A DNA stretch of 64,000 bases from Marivita sp965656765 (GCF_965656765.1 NZ_CBFHLV010000001.1:62001-126000); one strand, 5' to 3'; positions 25,597 to 35,283 are shown, counted from the stretch's first letter. The notes: generated from the letters alone by a model not told the origin. Numbers and translations: made by a program.

Positions 25597-25922
25597 ACCC
25601 TATTATTTGCCGCTATCTTGCCGCACTCGCACGCGCTGAATGCGATTGTCTGATGGCTATTCAGCGGCAATGGTCATGTCTTTGGTTCCGGTGTTGATCC
25701 AAAAGCGCCAAACTCAAAAAACCGTTCACAATTTTACGATAATTCGCCTAATTCGCCCCCAAAACAGGGCCCGCAGGACGGCAGGTTGCCTCATGTGGCG
25801 ATTTCATGCTGCAAAGCATGAACTGACCCTTTCGCAGCACATCAACCGACCCTATAAGACCCTCGGCTTGCGACCCGATAGAGTCGCGAGCCTAAATATC
25901 ATTGACTTGGGGCAAATCGCGG
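25597..25922. promoter_or_regulatory. mreB upstream region with two inverted repeats
   Basis: This 326-bp region before mreB holds no convincing gene. It contains a perfect 8-bp hairpin with a GCAA tetraloop at 25803-25822 (TTCATGCT/AGCATGAA) and a second dyad, GCGAC-N8-GTCGC, at 25870-25887. A TATAAG hexamer at about 25855 could be a -10 box. The dyads may be regulator sites or a structured leader for the mre operon. Confidence 0.5.
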
Positions 25923-26969
25923 ATGCTGGGACTCGACAAATTGCTAGGCATGTTTTCTTCGGACATGGCCATCGACCTCGGAACTGCGAACACGCTGGTC
26001 TATGTCAAAGGTCGTGGTGTGGTACTTTCAGAACCATCTGTCGTTGCCTACCACATTAAGGACGGTCAGAAAAAAGTGCTAGCTGTGGGCGAAGACGCCA
26101 AGCTGATGCTAGGTCGGACCCCGGGTAGCATCGAAGCGATCCGCCCAATGCGTGAAGGCGTGATCGCAGATTTTGATGTCGCCGAAGAGATGATCAAACA
26201 CTTCATCCGCAAAGTGCACAAACGCTCGACGTTCTCCAAACCCAAGATCATCGTTTGCGTCCCGCACGGTGCGACCCCGGTCGAAAAGCGAGCGATCCGC
26301 CAGTCGGTCTTGTCCGCTGGCGCACGCAAAGCCGGTCTGATCGCCGAACCGATCGCAGCGGCCATTGGCGCTGGCATGCCGATCACCGACCCGACGGGAA
26401 ACATGGTTGTCGATATCGGCGGCGGAACAACCGAAGTTGCCGTTCTGTCGCTCGGCGACATCGTATACGCACGATCCGTACGTGTTGGTGGTGACCGCAT
26501 GGACGAAGCTATAATCAATTATCTGCGTCGCCAACAAAACCTGCTGGTCGGCGAATCAACCGCTGAACGCATCAAGACATCCATCGGCACCGCCCGCATG
26601 CCTGACGACGGTCGCGGCACTTCCATGATGATCCGAGGCCGCGACCTTCTTAACGGCGTGCCCAAAGAGACCGAAATCAGTCAGGCTCAAGTTGCCGAGG
26701 CTCTGTCCGAACCAGTTCAGGCGATCTGCGAAGCAGTGATGACCGCCTTGGAAGCCACCCCACCGGACCTTGCCGCTGACATCGTTGACCGTGGCGTGAT
26801 GCTCACCGGTGGTGGCGCATTGCTTGGTGATCTTGACTTGGCGCTGCGCGAACAGACCGGTTTGGCCGTGTCGATTGCAGATGAAAGCCTGAACTGTGTT
26901 GCCTTGGGCACCGGCAAGGCACTTGAGTATGAAAAACAACTGCGCCACGCGATTGACTACGACAGCTGA
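25923..26969 (+). CDS. mreB: Rod shape-determining protein MreB
   Basis: This 348-residue actin homologue has DLGTANTLVY (phosphate 1), DIGGGTTEVAV (phosphate 2) and LTGGGALL (adenosine motif). It polymerises under the membrane and directs lateral wall synthesis. ATG 25923 is preferred to an upstream TTG (25902) because it gives the usual short amphipathic N-terminus, LGLDKLLGMFSSD. It heads the mreB-mreC-mreD-mrdA-rodA cluster, with a 97-base gap before mreC. Confidence 0.96.
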   Translation: MLGLDKLLGMFSSDMAIDLGTANTLVYVKGRGVVLSEPSVVAYHIKDGQKKVLAVGEDAKLMLGRTPGSIEAIRPMREGVIADFDVAEEMIKHFIRKVHKRSTFSKPKIIVCVPHGATPVEKRAIRQSVLSAGARKAGLIAEPIAAAIGAGMPITDPTGNMVVDIGGGTTEVAVLSLGDIVYARSVRVGGDRMDEAIINYLRRQQNLLVGESTAERIKTSIGTARMPDDGRGTSMMIRGRDLLNGVPKETEISQAQVAEALSEPVQAICEAVMTALEATPPDLAADIVDRGVMLTGGGALLGDLDLALREQTGLAVSIADESLNCVALGTGKALEYEKQLRHAIDYDS

Positions 26970-27066
26970 TCTGACCACCCATTTGCCCGAGTATGTGTTA
27001 AGAGTGCGCGCAATCTGATCCGAAAAACCGTTCCCACTTTTCGGGTTGCGCTTGGAAGGGGGAGTT

Positions 27067-27972
27067 TTGGCAAAGAACGGCACCAATAGCGAAGACTACA
27101 CAACCCCGCTGCGACGTTTGCTGCTGGCGGTGGTGATCCTGTGCCTTCTTGGTCTGTTCTTTGTCTGGCGGATCGATAGTCCCCGTGTCGAACGGTTTCG
27201 CGCTGCAGTGATTGACGCGGTGATCCCAAGCTTTGACTGGGCAATGGCCCCGGTAACCGCAACCGTGAACCTCGCCCGCGATTTTCGCAGCTATCAGCGC
27301 ATTTACGAACAGAACCAAGAACTGCGCCGCGAATTACGCCAAATGGCGTCGTGGAAAGAGGCCGCGCTGCAGCTCGAACAGGAAAATGCCAAGCTGCGGG
27401 ATTTGAACAATGTCCGACTTGATCCACGGCTAACCTATGTCACGGGCGTCGTGCTGGCCGATTCCGGCTCACCGTTCAGGCAGTCTCTTCTCATCAATGT
27501 GGGGTCGCGGGACGGGATTGTTGACGGCTGGGCAACAATGGACGGCACAGGTCTTGTCGGTCGCATTTCCGGGGTTGGGCCGAATACCAGCCGCGTAATC
27601 ATGCTCACCGATGCCACAAGCCGGATCCCGGCAACCATCCAGCCATCTGGCCAACGCGCGCTTATCGTTGGGGACAATACATCTGCTCCTCCAATCGACT
27701 TTCTCGAAAACCCGGATCAAGTCCGCCCCGGTGATCGCATCGTCACATCTGGCGACGGCGATGTATTCCCTCCAGGGCTTCTAATCGGACAGGTGGCCCA
27801 AGACCCCGGCGGGCGCCTTCGCACGCGATTGGCCGCCGACTATGAACGGCTCGAATTCTTGCGTGTCTTGCGCGACCACGGGGCGCGGCGGGTGTCGAAT
27901 CCGTCTGCGCTGATCCTACCCGAAACACCTCCCGGCGAAGCAGAGGCCGCCGTTCCGGAGCCAGAACAGTGA
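27067..27972 (+). CDS. mreC: Rod shape-determining protein MreC
   Basis: This 301-residue bitopic protein has one membrane segment (about residues 18-38), a coiled coil (about 75-120, rich in Glu/Gln/Leu) and a C-terminal beta-barrel domain in the periplasm. It bridges MreB to the PBP2-RodA synthase. The start is a TTG at 27067 right after AAGGGGGAG; no ATG with a ribosome binding site exists nearby. The acidic proline-rich C-terminal tail varies among species. Its stop overlaps the mreD start region. Confidence 0.92.
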   Translation: MAKNGTNSEDYTTPLRRLLLAVVILCLLGLFFVWRIDSPRVERFRAAVIDAVIPSFDWAMAPVTATVNLARDFRSYQRIYEQNQELRRELRQMASWKEAALQLEQENAKLRDLNNVRLDPRLTYVTGVVLADSGSPFRQSLLINVGSRDGIVDGWATMDGTGLVGRISGVGPNTSRVIMLTDATSRIPATIQPSGQRALIVGDNTSAPPIDFLENPDQVRPGDRIVTSGDGDVFPPGLLIGQVAQDPGGRLRTRLAADYERLEFLRVLRDHGARRVSNPSALILPETPPGEAEAAVPEPEQ

Positions 27973-28508
27973 TGGATTCGGGTATTCTTCAGCTTTGGGG
28001 GATGCGGCTTCTGTTTGTGCTGCTCGCCTTGCTGATCCTGTTTTTCCACCTGCTACCCCTGAACCCGGCACCCAGCCAATGGGCCAGCCCGGATGTTCTG
28101 GTTGCGATGGTCTTTGCATGGTCAGTGCGCCGTCCCGAATACGTCCCGATCCTACTGGTCACAGGCGTTATGCTATTGGCCGACATGATGCTGCAACGCC
28201 CCCCCGGACTTTGGTCAGTGCTGGTGGTCTGTGCGTGTGAGTGGCTCAAATCCCGCGAACGGCGGCAGCGCGAAACAACATTTGTACTTGAATGGTTGAC
28301 CTTCGCAGGTACCCTGATTGTGATTACGATCCTCTATCGCACGGTGATGATGGTCCTTATCCTTGCACCCGGAACGCTCATGCTGAGCCTTGTTCAGGTG
28401 CTGATGACGATCGCCATCTACCCGGCAGTTGTGGGTGTATCCTTTTTCCTTTTCGGAGTGCGGCGATCCGCACCCGGAGACATGGATCGGGTGGGGCGAA
28501 CCCTATGA
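27972..28508 (+). CDS. mreD: Rod shape-determining protein MreD
   Basis: This protein of about 178 residues is strongly hydrophobic, with five predicted membrane segments, consistent with MreD of the elongasome. Sequence conservation in this family is low, so the call leans on hydropathy and on its place between mreC and mrdA. ATG 27972 overlaps the mreC stop (TGATG); a GTG one codon earlier (27969) is an alternative. Its own stop overlaps the mrdA start by ATGA. Confidence 0.9.
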   Translation: MDSGILQLWGMRLLFVLLALLILFFHLLPLNPAPSQWASPDVLVAMVFAWSVRRPEYVPILLVTGVMLLADMMLQRPPGLWSVLVVCACEWLKSRERRQRETTFVLEWLTFAGTLIVITILYRTVMMVLILAPGTLMLSLVQVLMTIAIYPAVVGVSFFLFGVRRSAPGDMDRVGRTL

Positions 28509-30448
28509 GACGAGCGCCAAAAGATACCGCGGAAAGCGTCCGCAAAATCTCGCGCCGGGGGCTGATCCTTGGCGGGGTACAGCTTGCCTTTGCCGGAACG
28601 CTGGGTCTGCGGATGCAGCATTTGCAAGTCGATCAGGCCAATGAATTCCGCCTGCTCGCCGAAGAAAACCGCATCAACATTCGTCTGATCCCACCAACGC
28701 GCGGCCAAATCTTTGATCGCAACGGTATCATTCTTGCCGCAAACGAACCGTCTTACCGTATCACGATGGTCAGAGAAGACGCAGGCGATGTCGATGACGT
28801 GATCGCGCGCCTGTCGTCGCTGGTCGAACTGGACGAAGACGAACTGAATCGCGCGTTGACCGAAATGCAGCGGAGCGCACCGTTCCTACCTGTCACCCTG
28901 GCCGAACGTGTTACCTGGGACGATATCAGCCGCGTTGCAGTCAATGCCCCAGCCCTGCCCGGCGTCACGCCCGAGGTTGGTCTGTCGCGCATCTATCCGC
29001 GCCGTGGCGATTTTGCGCATGTGGTGGGCTATGTTGGCCCAGTCAGTGAACGTGATCTCGCTCGGTACGAAACACCCGATCCGGTTCTGCGAATTCCGCG
29101 CTTTCAGATCGGCAAGGTCGGAATAGAAGCCCGCCACGAAGAAGCCTTGCGCGGTCGCGCCGGGGCCAAGCGAGTCGAGGTAAACGCCGTTGGCCGCGTC
29201 ATGCGCGAACTGGATCGCCGCGAAGGCACGCCGGGCGCGGATATGCAACTGACCGTAGACAGCAAATTGCAAAGCTACATTCAAGCCCGCCTTGGCGAAG
29301 AAAGCGCGTCCGTTGTCGTGATGGATGTCACAAATGGTGATCTTCTCGGCATCGCCTCGTCACCCTCCTATGACCCCAACAAATTTGTGCGGGGAATATC
29401 CGTCGCCGATTTTGGCGACCTGCGGGACAATGATCATCGTCCTCTTGCATCGAAAACTGTTCAAGACGCCTATCCCCCTGGATCAACGTTCAAGATGGTC
29501 ACAGCACTGGCTGCAATGGATGCCGGCGTCGTGGCTCCTGATGAAACCGTCTGGTGCCCGGGCCATATGGAAGTTGCCGGACGCCGCTTTCACTGCTGGA
29601 AACGAGCTGGCCATGGCCACATGAACCTAGAGCAATCCCTACGGGAAAGCTGCGACGTCTATTATTACGACTTGGCGCTTGAGGTCGGGATCGAACGTAT
29701 CGCGGAAACCGCACGGCGGCTTGGGCTTGGACAAGCCTTTGGGATCGGCATGTCTGCCGTCACAGAAGGTTTGGTGCCGAACAAGGACTGGAAAGAACGC
29801 GAACGCGGGGCCGGCTGGGTGATCGGTGACACCGTAAACGCCTCAATCGGTCAAGGCTTCGTGCTCAGCTCCCCCTTACAACTTGCCGTGATGACCGCGC
29901 GTCTGGCGACCGGCAATGGCGTCACGCCGCGACTCGTGCGTCGTGTCGATGGAATTGAGACCGCAGAGCTTGGCCGCGAAGACATGGGGTTCAACGAAAA
30001 CCACCTGCGCCAGATCCGGCGCGCGATGTTTGCCGTCAGCAACAACCGCCGCGGCACCGCCTATAGATCGCGCATTATTGACGAGACATTCCGAATGGCG
30101 GGCAAAACCGGCACCAGTCAGGTCCGAAACATCACCGCAGCTGAACGCGCACGTGGCGTGACCCGTAACGAAGACCTCCCCTGGAACCGGCGCGACCATG
30201 CGCTGTTCGTGAACTATGCGCCTTACGACACCCCCAAAATCGCCGTGTCAGTTGTCGTCGAACATGGCGGCGGCGGGTCGACGGCGGCCGCACCCATTGC
30301 ACGCGACGTGACATTGCAGGCTCTTTATGGCGAAGACCCGCCTCTGGACGCATACCCATCGAAAGATCGTCAACGCATTCGTACTCAACAGGAACGTCTG
30401 CAACAGGTTCTACGCGAAAACGATCCGGATGGCCGGAGCCGCGCATGA
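28505..30448 (+). CDS. mrdA: Penicillin-binding protein 2 (peptidoglycan transpeptidase)
   Basis: This 647-residue class B PBP has one N-terminal membrane segment (about 19-36), a dimerisation domain starting PPTRGQIFDRNG, and a transpeptidase domain. Active-site motifs are S-T-F-K (Ser327-Lys330), S-C-D (382-384) and KTG (535-537). It cross-links lateral wall peptidoglycan together with RodA. ATG 28505 overlaps mreD by 4 bases; the longer upstream reading is a shadow over mreD. Its stop overlaps rodA by 4 bases. Confidence 0.96.
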   Translation: MRRAPKDTAESVRKISRRGLILGGVQLAFAGTLGLRMQHLQVDQANEFRLLAEENRINIRLIPPTRGQIFDRNGIILAANEPSYRITMVREDAGDVDDVIARLSSLVELDEDELNRALTEMQRSAPFLPVTLAERVTWDDISRVAVNAPALPGVTPEVGLSRIYPRRGDFAHVVGYVGPVSERDLARYETPDPVLRIPRFQIGKVGIEARHEEALRGRAGAKRVEVNAVGRVMRELDRREGTPGADMQLTVDSKLQSYIQARLGEESASVVVMDVTNGDLLGIASSPSYDPNKFVRGISVADFGDLRDNDHRPLASKTVQDAYPPGSTFKMVTALAAMDAGVVAPDETVWCPGHMEVAGRRFHCWKRAGHGHMNLEQSLRESCDVYYYDLALEVGIERIAETARRLGLGQAFGIGMSAVTEGLVPNKDWKERERGAGWVIGDTVNASIGQGFVLSSPLQLAVMTARLATGNGVTPRLVRRVDGIETAELGREDMGFNENHLRQIRRAMFAVSNNRRGTAYRSRIIDETFRMAGKTGTSQVRNITAAERARGVTRNEDLPWNRRDHALFVNYAPYDTPKIAVSVVVEHGGGGSTAAAPIARDVTLQALYGEDPPLDAYPSKDRQRIRTQQERLQQVLRENDPDGRSRA

Positions 30449-31584
30449 GTTACCTTGAGTATACCGTCAAAACCGTCCCGGCCGGGTGGCGCAAGATGTT
30501 GTTCATCAATTGGCCGCTGGTCATTCTTTTGACCGCCATCGCAGGCGTCGGGCTTTTGATGCTTTATTCCGTCGCCGGTGGGTCGATGTCGCCTTGGGCC
30601 GAACCTCAGATGAAACGCTATGCGCTTGGGCTGGCGGTTATGTTCATCGTGGCGATGGTGCCTATTTGGTTCTGGCGCAATATGTCCGTCATGGCCTACC
30701 TCATCGCGCTTGCCTTGCTGGTTGCGGTCGAGTTCTTCGGCTCTGTGGGAATGGGTGCCCAGCGCTGGATCGACCTTGGCTTCATGCGCCTTCAACCATC
30801 CGAGCTGATGAAAATCGCAATGGTGATGGTGCTCGCCGCCTATTACGATTGGCTTCCGATCAAGAAAACTTCGCATCCGTTCTGGGTGCTTGTGCCGGTG
30901 TTCATCATCCTGCTGCCGACTTTTCTTGTGCTGACGCAACCAGATCTTGGTACCGCCATCCTGCTGGTCGCTGGTGGTGGTCTGATGATGTTCATCGCGG
31001 GCGTTCATTGGGTCTATTTCGCCACCGTGATCGCGGCAGGCATCGGTGGCATCTACACTGTGTTCCTAAGCCGTGGCACCGAATGGCAACTGCTTAAAGA
31101 CTACCAGTTCCGCCGTATCGACACGTTTCTTGACCCATCTTCTGACCCGCTGGGTGCGGGCTATCATATCACACAGGCCAAGATCGCGATGGGCTCTGGT
31201 GGATGGACCGGGCGTGGTTTCATGCAAGGCACGCAATCCCGGCTGAACTTTCTACCAGAAAAACATACTGACTTCATCTTCAACACTCTAGCCGAGGAAT
31301 TCGGGTTTATCGGCGGGATCTCCCTGCTGATTCTTTATGTGCTGATCCTTGTCTTTTGCATCGTATCCGCACTGCAAAACCGCGACCGGTATTCCTCGCT
31401 CCTGATCCTCGGCATTGGCGTGACATTCTTCCTGTTCTTTGCTGTCAACATGTCAATGGTCATGGGCCTTGCCCCGGTTGTGGGCGTACCGCTGCCATTG
31501 GTCAGCTACGGCGGATCTGCGATGTTGGTCTTGATGATCGCGTTTGGCTTGGTACAGAGCGCTCATATCCACCGACCGAGGTAA
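30445..31584 (+). CDS. rodA: Peptidoglycan glycosyltransferase RodA (SEDS)
   Basis: This 379-residue protein has about ten membrane segments and the SEDS family signatures: the conserved WIDLGFMRLQPSELMK region, LTQPDLGTA, EKHTDFIFNTLAEEFGF and the late PLPLVSYGGSA. It polymerises glycan strands with PBP2 during elongation. The ATG overlaps the mrdA stop (ATGA). The hydroxyacid dehydrogenase gene begins 3 bases after it and may be cotranscribed although functionally unrelated. Confidence 0.96.
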   Translation: MSYLEYTVKTVPAGWRKMLFINWPLVILLTAIAGVGLLMLYSVAGGSMSPWAEPQMKRYALGLAVMFIVAMVPIWFWRNMSVMAYLIALALLVAVEFFGSVGMGAQRWIDLGFMRLQPSELMKIAMVMVLAAYYDWLPIKKTSHPFWVLVPVFIILLPTFLVLTQPDLGTAILLVAGGGLMMFIAGVHWVYFATVIAAGIGGIYTVFLSRGTEWQLLKDYQFRRIDTFLDPSSDPLGAGYHITQAKIAMGSGGWTGRGFMQGTQSRLNFLPEKHTDFIFNTLAEEFGFIGGISLLILYVLILVFCIVSALQNRDRYSSLLILGIGVTFFLFFAVNMSMVMGLAPVVGVPLPLVSYGGSAMLVLMIAFGLVQSAHIHRPR

Positions 31585-31587
31585 GCC

Positions 31588-32523
31588 ATGCCCATCAATG
31601 TTCTATTCGCCGCCCACGAAAAACGCTGGGCGCAATACGAAGCCCCGTTGCGCGCGGCGTTTGACGATATCGGCGTGGACTACGCACTGAACACCGACAT
31701 GCCCCCTGCGGACGTGGACTACATCGTTTATGCCCCCAATTCCCCGGTGCAGGATTTCACACCTTACACACGACTCAAGGCGGTCCTGAACCTTTGGGCC
31801 GGAGTCGAAGACGCGGTGAGCAACCCAACACTCAAAGTGCCTTACGCCCGCATGGTCGATGATGAAGGCCTGACGCAAGGCATGGTCGAATGGGTCACCG
31901 GCCACACACTGCGTCACCATCTTGGGATGGACGCGCATATCGTCAACCCGGATCACACTTGGATCGCGGATGCACCGCCAGTGGCATCAGACCGCCCAGT
32001 CGGCATTCTTGGGTTGGGCGAATTGGGCACCGCGTGCGGTCAGTCTCTCACACGCCTTGGCTTTCCGGTCAGCGGCTGGGCGCGCAGCCAAAAACAGATC
32101 GACGGCATTTCCTGCCACGCAGGCACAGACGGTTTGCATGCAGTTCTGAAACAGTCTCAAATCCTGATTCTGCTGCTGCCCAGCACGCCTGCAACAGAAA
32201 ACACGCTCAATGCAGAAACACTGGCGATGTTGCCCAAGGGCGCTTTTATCATCAACCCTGGGCGCGGCCCTTTGATAGACGATGACGCGCTGCTGGCCGC
32301 GCTTGACAGTGGCCAGATCGGCCATGCGACGCTTGACGTGTTCCGCGTTGAACCCCTGCCACAGGACCACCCTTTTTGGGCGCATCCGAAAGTCACTGTC
32401 ACGCCCCACATCGCGTCTGAAACCCGACCGCCCAGCGCATCGCGTGCCATTGCCGAAAATATCCGGCGCGGCGAGGCGGGTGAGCCGTTCTTGCACCTTG
32501 TCGATCGGGACGCCGGGTACTAA
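31588..32523 (+). CDS. Glyoxylate/hydroxypyruvate reductase A-like dehydrogenase
   Basis: This 311-residue D-2-hydroxyacid dehydrogenase has the Rossmann motif GILGLGELGTACGQ, NPGRGPLIDDDALLAAL with the catalytic arginine, the acid in LDVFRVEPLP and the catalytic histidine in TPHIAS. It resembles GhrA-type enzymes that reduce glyoxylate or hydroxypyruvate with NADPH. Glyoxylate is a product of the ethylmalonyl-CoA pathway, so a link is possible. It starts 3 bases after rodA and is followed by rpe after 30 bases. Confidence 0.88.
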   Translation: MPINVLFAAHEKRWAQYEAPLRAAFDDIGVDYALNTDMPPADVDYIVYAPNSPVQDFTPYTRLKAVLNLWAGVEDAVSNPTLKVPYARMVDDEGLTQGMVEWVTGHTLRHHLGMDAHIVNPDHTWIADAPPVASDRPVGILGLGELGTACGQSLTRLGFPVSGWARSQKQIDGISCHAGTDGLHAVLKQSQILILLLPSTPATENTLNAETLAMLPKGAFIINPGRGPLIDDDALLAALDSGQIGHATLDVFRVEPLPQDHPFWAHPKVTVTPHIASETRPPSASRAIAENIRRGEAGEPFLHLVDRDAGY

Positions 32524-32553
32524 GCCCGCACCAACCAAGCAGGAGCTGCCACA

Positions 32554-33231
32554 ATGAAATTTGACCGTTCGGTAAAAATTGCCCCGTCTATTCTGTCTGC
32601 CGACTTTGCCAATTTCGGCGCAGAGATCCAGGCGGTCGAGGCGCAAGGCGCAGACTGGATTCACGTCGATGTCATGGACGGGCATTTTGTGCCCAACATT
32701 ACCTTCGGACCGTCAACATGTGCAGCGATCCGCCCCCACATCAAAACGGTGATGGACGTGCATCTGATGATCGCGCCCGTCGATCCCTACATTGAAGCAT
32801 TTGCGGATGCAGGCGCAGACGTGATCACCGCCCATGTTGAAGCAGGCCCTCATATTCACCGCACACTTCAGGCGATCCGCGCAACCGGTGCCAAGGCTGG
32901 CCTTGCATTGAACCCCGGCACATCGGCCGAGGCGGCTGCGCCTCTGCTCGATATGGTCGACCTGATCTGCGTGATGACCGTGAACCCGGGATTTGGTGGA
33001 CAGAAATTCATTCATTCCTGCGTGCAGAAAGTCACCGAGCTACGCGAGATGATCGGCGATCGCGAAGTGCATATTGAAATTGACGGCGGCGTTGATCCCA
33101 GCACCGCACCACTGGTTGTGGCCGCTGGTGCCGATGTCCTGGTCGCAGGTTCTGCGGTGTTCCGTGGCGGATCGGTCGAAAACCCTGCCCCATACGGCGA
33201 AAACATCCGCGCGATCCGTAGCGTTGTCTAA
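32554..33231 (+). CDS. rpe: Ribulose-phosphate 3-epimerase
   Basis: This 225-residue TIM-barrel enzyme has APSILSADFANF, HVDVMDGHFVPNI with a metal-binding His and Asp, VHLMI, NPGFGGQKF and IDGGVD. It interconverts ribulose-5-phosphate and xylulose-5-phosphate in the pentose phosphate pathway. AGGAG precedes the ATG by about 9 bases. The stop overlaps the convergent MaoC gene by 4 bases. The length is normal for the family. Confidence 0.95.
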   Translation: MKFDRSVKIAPSILSADFANFGAEIQAVEAQGADWIHVDVMDGHFVPNITFGPSTCAAIRPHIKTVMDVHLMIAPVDPYIEAFADAGADVITAHVEAGPHIHRTLQAIRATGAKAGLALNPGTSAEAAAPLLDMVDLICVMTVNPGFGGQKFIHSCVQKVTELREMIGDREVHIEIDGGVDPSTAPLVVAAGADVLVAGSAVFRGGSVENPAPYGENIRAIRSVV

Positions 33232-33662
33232 GTGGCAACCTCAAACACGGTGATCCACTGCGCTACCAGTGCAGGCCGGTCTGATCCATCTATCTGCACC
33301 ATGACATCCCATGTCATGTCATAGCGGCCCGGTTTTTCAACCACGTCTGCCACGCTGAATCGCCCGCGTATCCGTTGTCCGGCGCGCACTGGACTGACAA
33401 AACGGATGCGATCGAACCCATAGTTCAACCCTTGCACCATCCCCGGTATCTCGGGTTGCACGTCGTAGGACATGGCCGACAACATCGACAGCGTGAGAAA
33501 GCCATGCGCCATTGTCCCACCCAAAGGGGCCATACGCTCTTCGTCCAAATGGATGAACTGCCAATCCTCGGTCACATCCGAAAACGCGTTGATCCGCTCC
33601 TGTCCGATCTCGTACCACCGCGACAGACTGGGCGGCAGGTTCCGCAAAAGGTCAGCGGGCAT
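33228..33662 (-). CDS. MaoC-like (R)-specific enoyl-CoA hydratase family protein
   Basis: This 144-residue hot-dog-fold protein has the hydratase motif region DVTEDWQFIHLDEERM followed by GGTMAHGFLTLSMLS, with the catalytic Asp/His pair of MaoC hydratases. It probably hydrates a short or medium enoyl-CoA. The start at 33662 overlaps the end of the upstream acyl-CoA ligase gene by 11 bases, so the two form an operon: activation of a carboxylic acid followed by hydration of its enoyl-CoA. Confidence 0.85.
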   Translation of the reverse strand: MPADLLRNLPPSLSRWYEIGQERINAFSDVTEDWQFIHLDEERMAPLGGTMAHGFLTLSMLSAMSYDVQPEIPGMVQGLNYGFDRIRFVSPVRAGQRIRGRFSVADVVEKPGRYDMTWDVMVQIDGSDRPALVAQWITVFEVAT

Positions 33663-35283
33663 CCGGCAACACGTAGTCAGCAAACTGCTTGCGCAGCGTA
33701 AGCTTGGACACCTTACCCGTCGCGGTCAGCGGCAGACCATCAACGTAAAGCACGTCATCCGGCAATTGCCATTTGGCGAAGTGTGGCTCCATCAGCGTGT
33801 GAAAGGCCTGCAGATCGGGCTCTTTGCCGTCCTTGCACTGAACCACCAGCACCGGGCGTTCATCCCATTTCGGATGCGCAATCGCAATCACCGCACAATT
33901 GGCAACGTCTGGATGGGCCATCGCGATGTTCTCCAGATCAATCGAACTGATCCACTCTCCACCCGATTTGATCAGGTCTTTCGATCGGTCCTGAATGCTC
34001 AGATACCCATCAGGAGTGATGCTCGCCACGTCACCAGTACCAAACCAGCCTTCCGCGTCCATCGCCGCCTCGGTTGCTGCATCGTTCCCAAAATAGCCGG
34101 AAATCACACCGTTGCCGCGCACGTAAAGCTCTCCAACCGCCTCGCCATCATGCGGAAGGCGTTGTCCATCTTCACCGACAATCTTGAGGTCCACCCCAAA
34201 CATGCGCCGTCCTTGCAAAGACTTGCGCGCCATGCGGTCACCGAACGGTGCATCATCCATGGATTTGGGCAGCTGACCCAGCGTTCCAACCGGGCTCATT
34301 TCTGTCATGCCCCACGCATGGCAGACATCGATATCCAACTTCTCGAAAAACTCGATCATGCTGCGCGGCGCTGCAGATCCGCCAATCACCACTTGATCAA
34401 GCGTTGATGGCGGCTTACCGCGCGCTTCGATCTCTGCCCGCAGCCCGAGCCAGACTGTCGGCACGCCCCAGCTTGCAGAGACCTGTTCACGGTCCATCAG
34501 ATCATAAAGCGATGGTCCATCCAGTTTGCCCCCCGGCATGACCAGCGACGCTCCGACAATAGGCGCGGCATAGGGCATGCCCCAGGAATTGACGTGGAAC
34601 ATCGGCACCACGGGCAAAAGCCGCGCCCCCTCGTGCAACGACCGCGGCAACGACACCGCAATAAATAGGGCATGCAACACGGTCGACCGATGCGAGTAGA
34701 GAGACCCTTTCGGGTTTCCTGTCGTCCCCGACGTGTAACACAGCCCAGCCGCTGTATCCTCGGGCAGATCTGGCCAGTCATACGTCGTTGGATGCGGCGC
34801 AATCAGGTCTTCGTAGCATTGTAGATCCAACGTGGAGTCGGGCATGTGCGCCGCATCTGTCATGACCACCAACGTCAATCCAACAGGAAGTTGATCCTTC
34901 AACGCCTCAAGGATTGGCACAAAGGTTAGATCAACAAACAGCACGCGATCTTCGGCATGGCCAATGATGTATAGCATCTGTTCCGCAGACAGACGTGGGT
35001 TGATCGTGTGACACACAGACCCCATGCCAGAAATCGCGTAGTAAAGTTCGAAATGACGATACCCGTTCCACGCTAGAGTCGCGACACGATCACCCTGCTG
35101 CACACCCATAGCCGCCATGGCGTGCGCAAGCTGCGCTGTCCGTTTGAAAGTATCGGCATACGTCTGACGGTGAAGGTCGCCCTCGGTTCGTACCGATACG
35201 ATTTCACCTGCGCTGTGAATCTCTGCTGCGTAGCGCAGCAATTCGATCACCGACAATGGTCGGTTCATCATCAATCCGTGCAT
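33652..35283 (-). CDS. Acyl-CoA synthetase (AMP-forming), DmdB-like group
   Basis: This 543-residue ANL-superfamily ligase has the P-loop YTSGTTGNPKG, the A5 motif GMTEMSP, the hinge GDVASITPDGYLSIQDRSKD, and the catalytic lysine in LTATGKVSK. It forms acyl-CoA from a carboxylic acid with ATP. The length and overall pattern resemble the medium-chain or 3-methylmercaptopropionate (DmdB) ligase group of roseobacters, but the substrate cannot be fixed by eye. ATG 35283 has an AGGGAGGG ribosome binding site; the open frame upstream is not supported. It overlaps the MaoC gene by 11 bases. Confidence 0.9.
   Translation of the reverse strand: MHGLMMNRPLSVIELLRYAAEIHSAGEIVSVRTEGDLHRQTYADTFKRTAQLAHAMAAMGVQQGDRVATLAWNGYRHFELYYAISGMGSVCHTINPRLSAEQMLYIIGHAEDRVLFVDLTFVPILEALKDQLPVGLTLVVMTDAAHMPDSTLDLQCYEDLIAPHPTTYDWPDLPEDTAAGLCYTSGTTGNPKGSLYSHRSTVLHALFIAVSLPRSLHEGARLLPVVPMFHVNSWGMPYAAPIVGASLVMPGGKLDGPSLYDLMDREQVSASWGVPTVWLGLRAEIEARGKPPSTLDQVVIGGSAAPRSMIEFFEKLDIDVCHAWGMTEMSPVGTLGQLPKSMDDAPFGDRMARKSLQGRRMFGVDLKIVGEDGQRLPHDGEAVGELYVRGNGVISGYFGNDAATEAAMDAEGWFGTGDVASITPDGYLSIQDRSKDLIKSGGEWISSIDLENIAMAHPDVANCAVIAIAHPKWDERPVLVVQCKDGKEPDLQAFHTLMEPHFAKWQLPDDVLYVDGLPLTATGKVSKLTLRKQFADYVLPDAR

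Noticed and set aside
25640..26059. 139-codon plus-strand open frame overlapping the start of mreB
   Set aside because: Its composition is unlike a protein, it overlaps mreB in another frame, and no ribosome binding site is seen.
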